Of a stretch of DNA of 64,000 bases, positions 46,011-54,859 are shown one piece after another (the stretch's first letter is position 1; each line of letters starts with the position of its first letter). Both the position numbers and the translations under genes were made by a program. The stretch spans positions 255,115,533 through 255,179,532 of the forward strand of contig NC_081410.1 in the NCBI RefSeq assembly GCF_030272615.1, given 5' to 3'. Below the pieces are notes generated by a model. It worked only from the letters and a program-made list of their open reading frames with translations, did not search any database and was not told the DNA's origin. This DNA is from Cryptomeria japonica. Its lineage: Eukaryota > Streptophyta > Pinopsida > Cupressales > Cupressaceae.

Positions 46011-47488
46011 CCCAACAATGCCATGAATCCTATAGGCCACAATGGTTTTTATTTTTGTAAATAGATAGATATACACCAAGGTATGGGAAGAGAAAGGTGG
46101 AGAGGATATCAATTTGCATAGACAGACACAATATAGGAAAGGAATGATTTCATCCATCTTGAGACATGAGTGTGTGATTTCATCCATCATGAGACATGAA
46201 TGTTAAATAAAGCATTATGTTCCATGTGCATAAAAGTGTTAGATGACCTTTAATCTAGGATATAAAATAATGCTAAATGAATGTGCCAACACAAACACCA
46301 AGAACACTTGCCCAAGAACTCCATGAAAACATCTAATAAACACATATACAAAAACCATGCCACGTCCCATCCTCACTCCTATAATCATAGGGATATCCTT
46401 GAGTAACATAGGAACATGACATGAAAAAGATCAAGCAAAGAAAAGACTCACTTACTAAATGAGTCAACAACTATTTAGACTGTTTTGCCAAAGATATATG
46501 CTTCAAATAGGATAAGGTTGGAGATGATGATTGTTTGATTAATAGGATGATAATCAATAGGATTCCTATTCTAGGACCTATATGTTTGTAAAGGTTGATA
46601 GTGTGATTAAGATTTGGGAAAAATTCGATTAGGAAATTGATCAGTTTAGACTATAGGATAATCTGGCAGTTTGTTTGTGATAAAGATATTGCAATGCGAT
46701 GCTTGTTTTAGCCTGAAATGTCATTGTCATAGCAAAGAGACAACTTATTGCAGATTGTGGTAATGATGATGGATATGGTGCAAGTATAAGTTTATTACAA
46801 TAGGTGTATAGATATGATGGTGATGTTTGATTGCCTGGTGAGATGATATAGATTGAGGTTCTTTGGATATTTGCTTTTTTATTTTTATTTTTGAAGGTTT
46901 TTTATTTTTTAGACATATATCAGGATTTACTCTCAAGGAAGATTTATTTGTTTGTCCACAGTGTCTAGCAAGGCATGGAAGATTATGAATGGATGAACTG
47001 GTGGATGGAAAGTGAAGGATGGAGGTAACTAATTAAGGAATCAAGGGTAATTTGATTTTCCTAGGATTAACCATCAATGAGATAATGTGTTTTGAAAGTA
47101 TATGCCCCTATGTTTCAAGATCAAGATCAAGGATGGATTTGGATAGGATGGAGATATTATGTGTGTAGCATAAGCAAGCTCATAGTGGTAGTTAATTATG
47201 GAAGGAAAAAATAGACAAGATAAGGGAAATGGATTGAAGGGTATGGATAAGGTGAAGTAGATTCATGATGCTTTTGGAGACATTATCCTTGACAAGATTA
47301 AAGGTAGAAAATGAAAGATGTATGTAGGTAGGATAATAGATAGGGAGGATGATGGGTAGGGATAATGGAGGATGGGGTAGATAAGGTGATGGAGAAGGGA
47401 TGAGAGATAATGGAGGATGCGATAGGTATGATGATGGAGAAGGGATGAGGGATAATGGATGATGTAGAAGGTGGATAACATGGATGAA
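46011..47488. other. unassigned stretch with tandem repeats
   Basis: No family is recognised. A two-copy repeat of about 35 bp lies at 46143-46204 (TTTCATCCATC.TGAGACATGA). The plus strand becomes GGAT/GATGG-rich from about 46750. May be internal sequence of the large minus-strand element Y. Confidence 0.35.
47355..47465. repeat. tandem repeat, about 47-bp unit, 2.5 copies
   Basis: Unit core GATAATGGAGGATG followed by GGTGATGGAGAAGGGATGAG (second copy GATGATGGAGAAGGGATGAG). Copies start at about 47360, 47407 and 47452. Confidence 0.75.
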
Positions 47489-47493
47489 ACTTG

Positions 47494-48779
47494 TGTTGGA
47501 TGTTTGGAGAGATTGCTACAAATATGTGTTTTAGAGTTATCTGAGAGATGTGTTGTCATTGATGTCAACATTTTTCTCTGTCTGTGACAGTGTTGCAATG
47601 ATGTTCAGTTAGTTGTTTTGTTCAGCATGTTGATGATCAGTGTTTGCAGATTAAAGGGTTTGTAAATGATTGTTTGTAGATGGTTCAGTGCAATTTTTCA
47701 GGGGTCTGCATGAATATTTGAGTGAGTTATGTTTATCAGTGTTGTGGCTAGTTTTTCTATTGTTCAGTGATGCTAGAGTATTATTAATTTGATTTGTATT
47801 GCTTTGCATTGCAATATATTGATATGTGGATTTGGAGGAATATTTGGGATGTTGATGTGTGTCTTCAATTCAAGTGATTCATGGTTTAGAGCTCTGCAAG
47901 TGGTTTTTCCAGGTTGACAATCATTGCAGTTAGTGTTCTTGAAGTTTAGTATAATGGTGTGATTCTAGTAATTTGAGTTGTTGTGATGGGAATTCATGAT
48001 GCTTGTGGATGTTTCTAGATCATGTGCCTTTTGTGTTGGTGGTTCGCATTGATCATTGTGCACATAATTGATGATTTTCTCCTATGTGTTGGTGTTCTTC
48101 ACTATTTTGGCCGACCAAATGCTTGTAGCATGTTGTGGATATTCAATGCACAATTCTTGGAGGTGTTTCATATTCAAGGTGTGTCATATTGGTATGTGAT
48201 GTATTAGCTGACATTGCTTGGTCTAGATATGTTTTTGTAGCGTGTGTGATTATTATTTTTTAATTAGGCAATGAGTGTTGAGCTGACCTTGGTGAGGTTG
48301 ATGTCATGTACAAATAAATGTAATATATTTGTAATTGAGTATGTCGTGGATGAGTGTATGAGTGAATAATGTATTAGTATTTCGGAGGCAAAGAAGAAGT
48401 GTGAGAAAATATTGTTTATGTGCTTAACCAAAACTATAACCAGGCATTAGGAGATTATATTCTATCAGTTCATGATCTTTCAGATGTGATTTGAATGTGT
48501 TTGTAAGACAGTGAGTCTTCCTTGGGTTTTATCCCTTTGTTGTTTTTGGTTATATCATCATATTGTGGGTAGGTTCCCATTGTGGTTTTTCCCTTGATTG
48601 GGTTTTCCACGTCAAAAATCTTGGTGTTATCTGTGTTCTTGATGTGTTGTTGATTCATGCTTCCATGCTTAATAATCAGATATGAGAGTAAGTTCAATTT
48701 GTGTGAGTTTGTGAGACAATTGATTCACCACCCCCCCCCCCACTTAGTTGTCTGCCCAGAATTAGAGTTTATTTCATCA
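47494..48779 (+). mobile_element. second copia-type solo LTR
   Basis: Starts TGTTGGATGTTTGG and ends TTTATTTCATCA, flanked by ACTTG at 47489-47493 and ACTTG at 48780-48784. It shares TGTTGTCATTGATGTCAACA, CCACGTCAAAAATCTTGGTG and a GATTCACC plus C-run near its end with the solo LTR at 23900-29214. Length 1286 bp. No internal domain remains. Confidence 0.88.
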
Positions 48780-49539
48780 ACTTGACCCAAATGTAAAGTG
48801 CAAGAGGATTGTTGATTAAACATGATGCTTGTTAGCCAATTTTTCATCATGGTACTTGTCCAAGGCACCAAAAAAAGTGGTTTTCAACAAAGGACAAATT
48901 ATTTCTCTTTACTTTTTTTTATTTTCTTTTTTTGGGGGAATAGTTTAGATGGAGAGGGATGGGGATAAGGATATGAATAAGTGAATTTGGAAGATAATGG
49001 ATGCACAATAGGAGATGAAGAAAGGACTCAAGCATCAATTTCCTTGGATAGTATGCTTGGAATACGTACTAAAATGTACCATGGATATTGAAGGTATGCT
49101 CAAAGATATTGGTAGGATAATGGTAAAGAGAGATGAGATGGATGAGGAGATGGGAATCAGGTTTAAAAATCCATGCAAAGGATTGGATGAGAGGGATGGA
49201 AGGTTGTAAAATAGGTGTTGGATAATGTATGGGGTGTTAGGAGAATTGTGTATGGGTGGATGGAAATGTTAGCAAGATCAACATTGGCACACACCCTGAG
49301 GGGTGGTGGAGTGATGGAGAAAAAGTAGATTTTGGAAATTGAGGTTTTGAGAGAGGATTAGATGTGGAGTTTGGGACATAAGGACTCAAAATGGATGCAG
49401 GAGGAGATGGAGGCTTTAAGATAGTGGATTTATGAATAATAAAATCTTTTAAAATAGCCAATTTGGATGCCAAAATTAATTTTTCTTTGGGATGCAATGC
49501 TTCTAGGAGAAATTTGCGAATCTACATGGTTTTTTATTT

Positions 49540-49680
49540 TTATTTTTGCTTCATGGGCCTTTGTGGCCTTTTTTATTTTTATTTTTCCTTTATCGGAATT
49601 TGTGGCCTTTTGGATTTTTCTTTTCACTTTATGGACCTTTGTGGCCTTTCAGATTTTTATTTTTCCTTTTGGACCACATT
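49540..49680. repeat. 39-bp minisatellite, about 3.5 copies
   Basis: Units contain CCTTTGTGGCCTTT followed by TTATTTTTATTTTTCC. In the plus frame it gives GPLWPFLFLFFLY-type repeats of 13 residues; on the minus strand it is Lys-rich (KATKAHEAKIKIK). Coding use is unlikely. Confidence 0.75.
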
Positions 49681-51273
49681 TTAATTTATTTTTGGATGTC
49701 TTTTAGATGGGACATGTTGATCCTTGTATACATGTGGATTTTTAGACCTGCAGATTTTATGCTTGGCATCCAAATTCCTTTCAAGAGGAATGGTGTTCAT
49801 GGATGGATAGGAGTGATGTGGAGGTATTTGGGATTGGTTGATGGGGGTAGATTGTTGGAAGGATCTCAAAGTTGTGTGCCTTTATTGATCTTGATTTATG
49901 ACAGGGTAAGTGGATTGTGAGCTAGGCATGATATGGGTAGTGGATGGAGGAATATAAGGACCCAAGATGGATGGAAGGGATGAAGGCTTTGGTTTGGAGG
50001 ATGGAAGGATGTATGATTTGATAGGGATACCAATGAATTGAGAGTGAGCTATGTAGTTGACACCATGATAATTGAGATTTTATTTGATTTGAAGGGATTT
50101 AATATACCTTGTTCATAGATGCCTAACCCTTTTCCTTGATAATGCATGCTTCACAAATCTTTTTACCAATGAGATATTCATTGTTTTTGAAACAAGATGT
50201 GATTCCATTTTGAGGGTGATATGGCATGGGGGAATGATAAGCTCATCGATGAAATCAAATTAGATGAAAGTGGAGGAACCCATTTGATAAGTAAGGTGTT
50301 CATGAACAGCTTGGGTAGAAGTGATGAGATCTTGAGGAAGATTAGGATCATGAGTGGTATTATGAGGGATGAAGAGATCTTGAGAAGGATTAGGATCATA
50401 AGTGGGTTTAGGAGTAATTATGGAATCTTGAGGTGGATATGAAGGATTATGATATGGAGATGAAGGAATACATTGACCTTGATATGGAAACAAATCATTA
50501 GATGGAGTGGAAAGGGTGATTTTCTCTTGATTCGAATGGGATCATTGGATGGGATGGAATGAATAGCATGATATTTCTTGGGACATGGATTATGAATAAA
50601 TTTGGAGGGACACTTTTATGTTGATATGGAAGGGGATCATCTTGAATGGAATGAAAAAGGATGGTGGGATCATCATGAGGTTTGGGGAAGATGGGATCTT
50701 GGCCAACAATTGGATGGGATAGGAAATATTTGGGATCTTTATCTTGACCTTGGTTCATTTTAGGACATCTTTTTCTAGGGCATATATCTAACTCCAAAAA
50801 TGGGGTATGATTTTGGACATGTATGAGAGATTATTGAATACAGTCAACACTTTGGCATGACAAGAATGAATTTTGAATAAGACTCTCTAGAGTGGGTTTG
50901 AATGGAGTGTAATATGGCATTGGATCTAGAACTTTAGAATCCTAGAAGGGATTTGTATGAAGAAAAGTATATTAGAATGAGCCATTTCTAGATATAGGTA
51001 TATGATTTTGATCATGCTGGAAAACATGTTTTGTCCATTAGGTGAATTATTGGGACGTTCTTCAAAAGAAATTTCTTCTTGGTCAATAAGGTCATGAATG
51101 AGACTTTTTCAATTTTATACAATAGTGAAATCTATGTAGTTTGGTCCTATGGTATTCAAAAAAAATTGTATCTTCCCACCATGTTGGTTTGATATGAGAT
51201 TCACAATGAACAATTTCAATTAATGTAATGGAATTTGACCAGACCAGTTTTATTAAGAAAGATTTGATTGGTT

Positions 51274-51278
51274 CTCCA
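51274..51278 (+). other. target-site duplication of the miniature-element array (left)
   Basis: CTCCA, identical to 51811-51815. Confidence 0.92.
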
Positions 51279-51413
51279 TGTTGGTGTTGGAAATAAGCCA
51301 AACTCAGACCGACGAGGGAATAGTCCAAGAGGGGCCAGTAGCTCAGTGGTAGAGCACTCTAGCAACATATGGAAGGTCCTAGGTTTGAGTCCTAGCTGGT
51401 CCATGTCTCAACA
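51279..51413 (+). repeat. TRIM LTR copy 1
   Basis: 135 bp, TGTTGG...CAACA. The most diverged of the three copies (AAACTCAGACC where the others have CACACCCAGACC). Confidence 0.92.
51332..51403 (+). other. tRNA-like sequence in TRIM LTR 1
   Basis: Folds as a tRNA by eye: acceptor GGGCCAG/CTGGTCC plus discriminator A, D arm GCTC/GAGC with loop AGTGGTA, T arm CTAGG/CCTAG with loop TTTGAGT. The anticodon arm is weak and lacks the universal U33, so it is not a working tRNA. A box TAGCTCAGTGGTAGAGC is intact; the B box has GGTTTGAGTCC, one change from consensus. Confidence 0.85.
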
Positions 51414-51477
51414 TGGTATCAAAGCCAAGCTCAGGCTAGGAGCCCCAAGCACACGAGAGGTGTGGTTTAAGGGGGGG
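51414..51477 (+). other. TRIM internal domain 1 (PBS and polypurine tract)
   Basis: PBS TGGTATCAAAGCC at 51414-51426 (one change from the initiator-Met type site), then about 40 bases, then TTTAAGGGGGGG directly before LTR 2. Confidence 0.9.
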
Positions 51478-51612
51478 TGTTGGTGTTGGAAATAAGCCAC
51501 ACCCAGACCGATGATGGACTAGTCCAAGAGGGGCTAGTAGCTCAGTGGTAGAGCACTCCAGCAGCATATGGAAGGTCCTAGGTTTGAGTCCTAGCTGGTC
51601 CATGTCTCAACA
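51478..51612 (+). repeat. TRIM LTR copy 2
   Basis: 135 bp. Contains a perfect 12-bp palindrome TGGACTAGTCCA at 51515-51526 upstream of the tRNA-like part. Confidence 0.92.
51531..51602 (+). other. tRNA-like sequence in TRIM LTR 2
   Basis: Same fold as copy 1. GGGCTAG at the 5' acceptor strand has one change that leaves a weaker pair. A box TAGCTCAGTGGTAGAGC is intact; the B box is GGTTTGAGTCC. Confidence 0.85.
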
Positions 51613-51675
51613 TGGTATCAGAGCCAGGTTCAGGCCTACAGCCCCAAGCACACGAGAGGTGTGGCTTAAGGGGGG
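51613..51675 (+). other. TRIM internal domain 2 (PBS and polypurine tract)
   Basis: PBS TGGTATCAGAGCC at 51613-51625, a standard initiator-Met type site, then CAGGCCTACAGCCCC and TTAAGGGGGG before LTR 3. Confidence 0.92.
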
Positions 51676-51810
51676 TGTTGGTGTTGGAAATAAGCCACAC
51701 CCAGACCGATGATGGACTGGTCCAAGAGGGGCCAGTAGCTCAGTGGTAGAGCACTCCAGCAGCGTATGGAAGGTCCTAGGTTCGAGTCCTAGCTGGTCCA
51801 TGTCTCAACA
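51676..51810 (+). repeat. TRIM LTR copy 3
   Basis: 135 bp, ending TGTCTCAACA followed by the right target duplication CTCCA (51811-51815). Confidence 0.92.
51729..51800 (+). other. tRNA-like sequence in TRIM LTR 3 (best B box)
   Basis: Acceptor GGGCCAG/CTGGTCC, D arm GCTC/GAGC, T arm CTAGG TTCGAGT CCTAG. A box TAGCTCAGTGGTAGAGC and a perfect B box GGTTCGAGTCC. The anticodon loop region GCAGCGTA is 8 long and lacks U33. No T-run follows until TTTTTT at 51850-51855. Confidence 0.88.
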
Positions 51811-51849
51811 CTCCAAGATTAGGGTATTTATGTGTTGATGTTTGGAGAA

Positions 51850-51855
51850 TTTTTT
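51850..51855 (+). terminator. possible Pol III terminator downstream of the TRIM array
   Basis: First run of four or more T on the plus strand after the array start, 50 bases beyond the last tRNA-like sequence. It is flank DNA, so any terminator role is fortuitous. Confidence 0.35.
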
Positions 51856-53616
51856 CTCTATTTTTTTTGTCCATTTTGTTTTAGGATCGAGTTATAGGAA
51901 GTATAAAAGAGACCGAGACCTTTGAAATGAAATGAAAGCTATATGAAATCTAAATACTCTATTTTTGGACTTTTGAATGCTTTGATTTTTGGAGATTTTC
52001 AAATGTTTTTGGGATTTTAAGATTACAAAGATCTAAAAACAAAAGAAATGTAAGATCATCAAAGGAATGTCTAGACCTTGGATAGTGAAAATTTATAGTG
52101 ATTGATAAGTCAAACTTGTACTATATAGATGAGTACAAGCCCAATGAATAAGAGGATAGACTTTATTGACAAGAAATGATTGACCCTAGATTTTGATTAA
52201 GGCAAACTGATTTAGATGCAAGAATATTTTGATATATTATAATGGTCCAAGGAAAATGAGGGAGAACAAGGGATGTAATCATATTGGTTTAAGTTTCATT
52301 CTTAGGTTTGAATCATTGTGAATCCTAAGCTCCTTGATTTTAGTTTCAAATTGAGGCAAATATAGAGTTTTTTGGTATTAATTTCTACCTCAATTTTGGT
52401 CAGTTCTTCAATATTTTTAAATGTTTTAATATGTTTATGAAAAAAGAATCCACTTGAAAAGCACAAAAGCTAGATTGGGTTTTTGACTCAAACTATAAGA
52501 CTTGCTTTGAAATGTATGTTTATAGGCCATAAAAAAGCCCAAATTTCTACTTATATAGCACAAATAAAGGAAATTCAAATGATCTTTACAACCTAAGTGT
52601 TAAGTAGAGATAATTGAGATAGATTAGGCCAACACTTGGTATCTTAAGATGGTAGTGCATGGCACTGTTATCTTTTGATAGAAGGATGGGTAGGAGGCCC
52701 CAAGGCTGGAGGCATGATCCAATCACCCTCTTTTTAGAGGCCTCAATTAGCCTATGTAATCCAAAAAAAAATGTCTGAAATCAAGGAGATACAAATGGTG
52801 AGTATCTTCAGGGTGTGATGCACATATCTTGCACTAATATATTCAACCAATTATGATAAGGCCTCTAATCACAACGGTTTTTAGTTAGATTTGGGGACAA
52901 CCATGCACATACATTTGGTGGTGAGACACTTAAGTCTCTAGTCAACCCAACATGGTCTTATTCCATATCTTCATTGACACCATCGACATAGTTAGGAGAT
53001 TTGGATTTCCCTCACCCTTTTTATATATTAGGTGAAATGAAATATCGCTTAAGATCAAGCCAAGGGGTGATGAAATCCCCAAGGAAGCCCCTCCTAAGAA
53101 AGAATCTTATGAGCTCTCCTACACCCAGGTTCTATGGAGGCAAGGAAAGAGGATAATTTTATAAGAGTTTTGGGATGTACAATAGAGAGCATGCAAAGCA
53201 CAGAATATTCACACAGGTTAATTTCCATTAAGAAATTAAAAAATGAGCTAAACTACAAAAGAAAAAATACAAGATATGAAAGCTAATCTTATTGAAAACC
53301 CTTGCAACAAGCAGATTAGTAGTATCAAATCCAAACCCCCTTTCCATGTGTTGGTCTTGTAACAATATCATTAGTAGGTCAAGAGGCCCTTCATAAAACA
53401 AAATAAGAGCTACACAAATTTGTTAGGTTCCAAATAAAAACATAGATAAAATGCATTAATTTCAAAATCAAATGCTTGCATACCTTTTGATGGAGCAGTA
53501 ACAACAGCAATAGTAGAACAATATTAACTTTTGCACTTCTTAACAAAATCTTAAGCTACAAAATGATTTAGAAAGCTATGAGTGAGATCTAATAGATCCA
53601 AAAATCATTTTTCCAA

Positions 53617-53621
53617 ACCCT
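53617..53621 (+). other. target-site duplication of copia-type LARD (left)
   Basis: ACCCT, identical to 62157-62161. Confidence 0.88.
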
Positions 53622-54506
53622 TATTGGAATCCAAGAACACTGAGGGGGGGATGAATCAATGTTATGTCGAATATAATATTTTTAACCTTATTAACAAAAC
53701 CACTTAATAACCAGTATGCATAAAAGAAAGTAACAACAAGTAATATCAATGCAACCACATGAATCAACACCATAACACATAGATTTATACGTGGAAAACC
53801 TCAAAGAGGAAAAACCATGATGGGATGGGAGACCCGCAATATCTATCCACTGGCCAACTGAATAAATATTACAAGAGGGGCCTGCACATGCAAGAAGGCA
53901 CACTGTTCATCACAAAAGGAGCCTCACTGACTACAGATCCAAAGTATTGGATTACAAAAAAAAATTGAGCTCAGAATGAGCATCTTCTATGCTAGATGAG
54001 TTCTAGTTAAAGCATTGTCTATACCAATTATATTGTAACCTTCCTTACCGGTAGCTTAGATTGCTTCCCAAGCCTCTAGACAAATAATCAAGATCGATTG
54101 CAGATCATTATATTTGCATTCTATCGATCAAGATCACTTATATACCATCACATAACCTATCCCATCTCTTACCTATCATATCCTCAAAATGACCTAACTC
54201 GAACTAACTTATATACCCAATTACATGAATAAACACAAATGCCTTATGTCGGCTTACAACCATATTACAAATGATAAGACACATGTTGGGCCAAACAAAA
54301 TATAAATATGAAACAATATGATCATTTCTACTTCCATGCTTGCCAGATCAGTATCCTATGTCGACCTTAGAATACCGATTCCAATTTTACTAGTTACATG
54401 CCTGTCAGTTCCCTGAATGTCGGTTACCTTGATTTCTGGATCTCCCATGAAGTGTGTTGCCAATAATGACAACACCTATAACCCGGATTAGTGTCAATTG
54501 GCAAAA
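53622..54506 (-). repeat. 3' LTR of the copia-type LARD
   Basis: Aligns with 59535-59951 and 61702-62156, e.g. AACCTCAAAGAGGAAAAACC and ATCACATAACCTATC. The outer dinucleotides are decayed (plus-strand TATTGG instead of TGTTGA at the low end). Confidence 0.9.
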
Positions 54507-54520
54507 ATCTCCCCCTTTCG
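54507..54520 (-). other. polypurine tract of the copia-type LARD
   Basis: CGAAAGGGGGAGAT on the minus strand just before the 3' LTR. Confidence 0.85.
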
Positions 54521-54859
54521 CATTGATGGTAACACTCATGTGAAAAATGGATCGTTGAAGTGTTGTACCGATTCCTATCCAAAAATTGATCTCTGAAGGC
54601 TGCTCCCCCTGAGCTATACATTACTTCTTTTGTCCCTTGACATTTTTCACATCCACCTCTCCCCCTTTGACAACAATTCCAAAGACAAAGGCAAAAAAAA
54701 TAAGAAATGAAATTCTATACAAAGAAAAATTGTGAATACTGGATCTAAATGTACTTGAAAATATCTGGATAAGCACCCTTCAAAAATGCCAAATAAGTAT
54801 CCCAGATAAATTTTAGAGTTCCCAAAATTGATACAAACCCATTCAGAATGTAAGCATCT

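Larger units (their letters stand above)
48785..51278 (-). other. low-complexity internal region, possibly of element Y
   Basis: The minus strand is Pro/His/Ser-coding and low in complexity, e.g. frames 50493-50260 (SSPYHNPSYPPQDSIITPKP), 50797-50498 and 49497-49237. None carries a known domain, and they are short and scattered over frames. The plus strand is rich in GGATGG/GATGAG words. It could be a decayed gag-like or spacer ORF of a large non-autonomous element, but I do not assign it. Confidence 0.35.
51279..51810 (+). mobile_element. tandem TRIM retrotransposon array (LTR-int-LTR-int-LTR) with tRNA-like LTRs
   Basis: Three 135-bp LTRs (51279-51413, 51478-51612, 51676-51810) alternate with two internal domains of 64 and 63 bp. 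Each LTR begins TGTTGGTGTTGG and ends TGTCTCAACA. Each internal domain starts with an initiator-Met type primer-binding site (TGGTATCAGAGCC in the second, TGGTATCAAAGCC in the first) and ends with TTAAGGGGGG. Perfect 5-bp duplications CTCCA flank the whole array. This is the structure of a terminal-repeat retrotransposon in miniature (TRIM): no coding capacity, a single unit would be about 333 bp. Each LTR contains a 72-nt tRNA-like sequence with Pol III boxes. It depends on enzymes of another element. Cassandra is the best-known comparable TRIM, with 5S rRNA instead. Confidence 0.92.
51816..53621 (-). other. probable leader of element Y (minus strand), non-coding
   Basis: No coding feature. 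Near 52690-52760 the minus strand has AGGCCTCTAAAAAGAGGGTG and GCCTTGGGGCCTCC, reminiscent of the conserved leader block of X and B. 53480-53621 resembles the repeat units at 62190-62570, which indicates that the copia-type element at 53622-62156 was inserted into one continuous leader. Confidence 0.45.

Noticed and set aside
49546-49920. Aromatic-rich repeated membrane protein (plus strand)
   Set aside because: The frame is explained by the 39-bp minisatellite; the apparent hydrophobic repeats are translations of T-rich simple sequence.
49237-50797. Pro/His/Ser-rich minus-strand frames as a host gene
   Set aside because: Low-complexity sequence with simple GGATGG words on the other strand; frames are short, shift often and carry no domain.
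51332-51800. Three host tRNA genes in tandem
   Set aside because: The tRNA-like segments lack U33 and a proper anticodon stem and loop, and each lies inside a 135-bp LTR with PBS, polypurine tract and target duplications. They are parts of a TRIM element.
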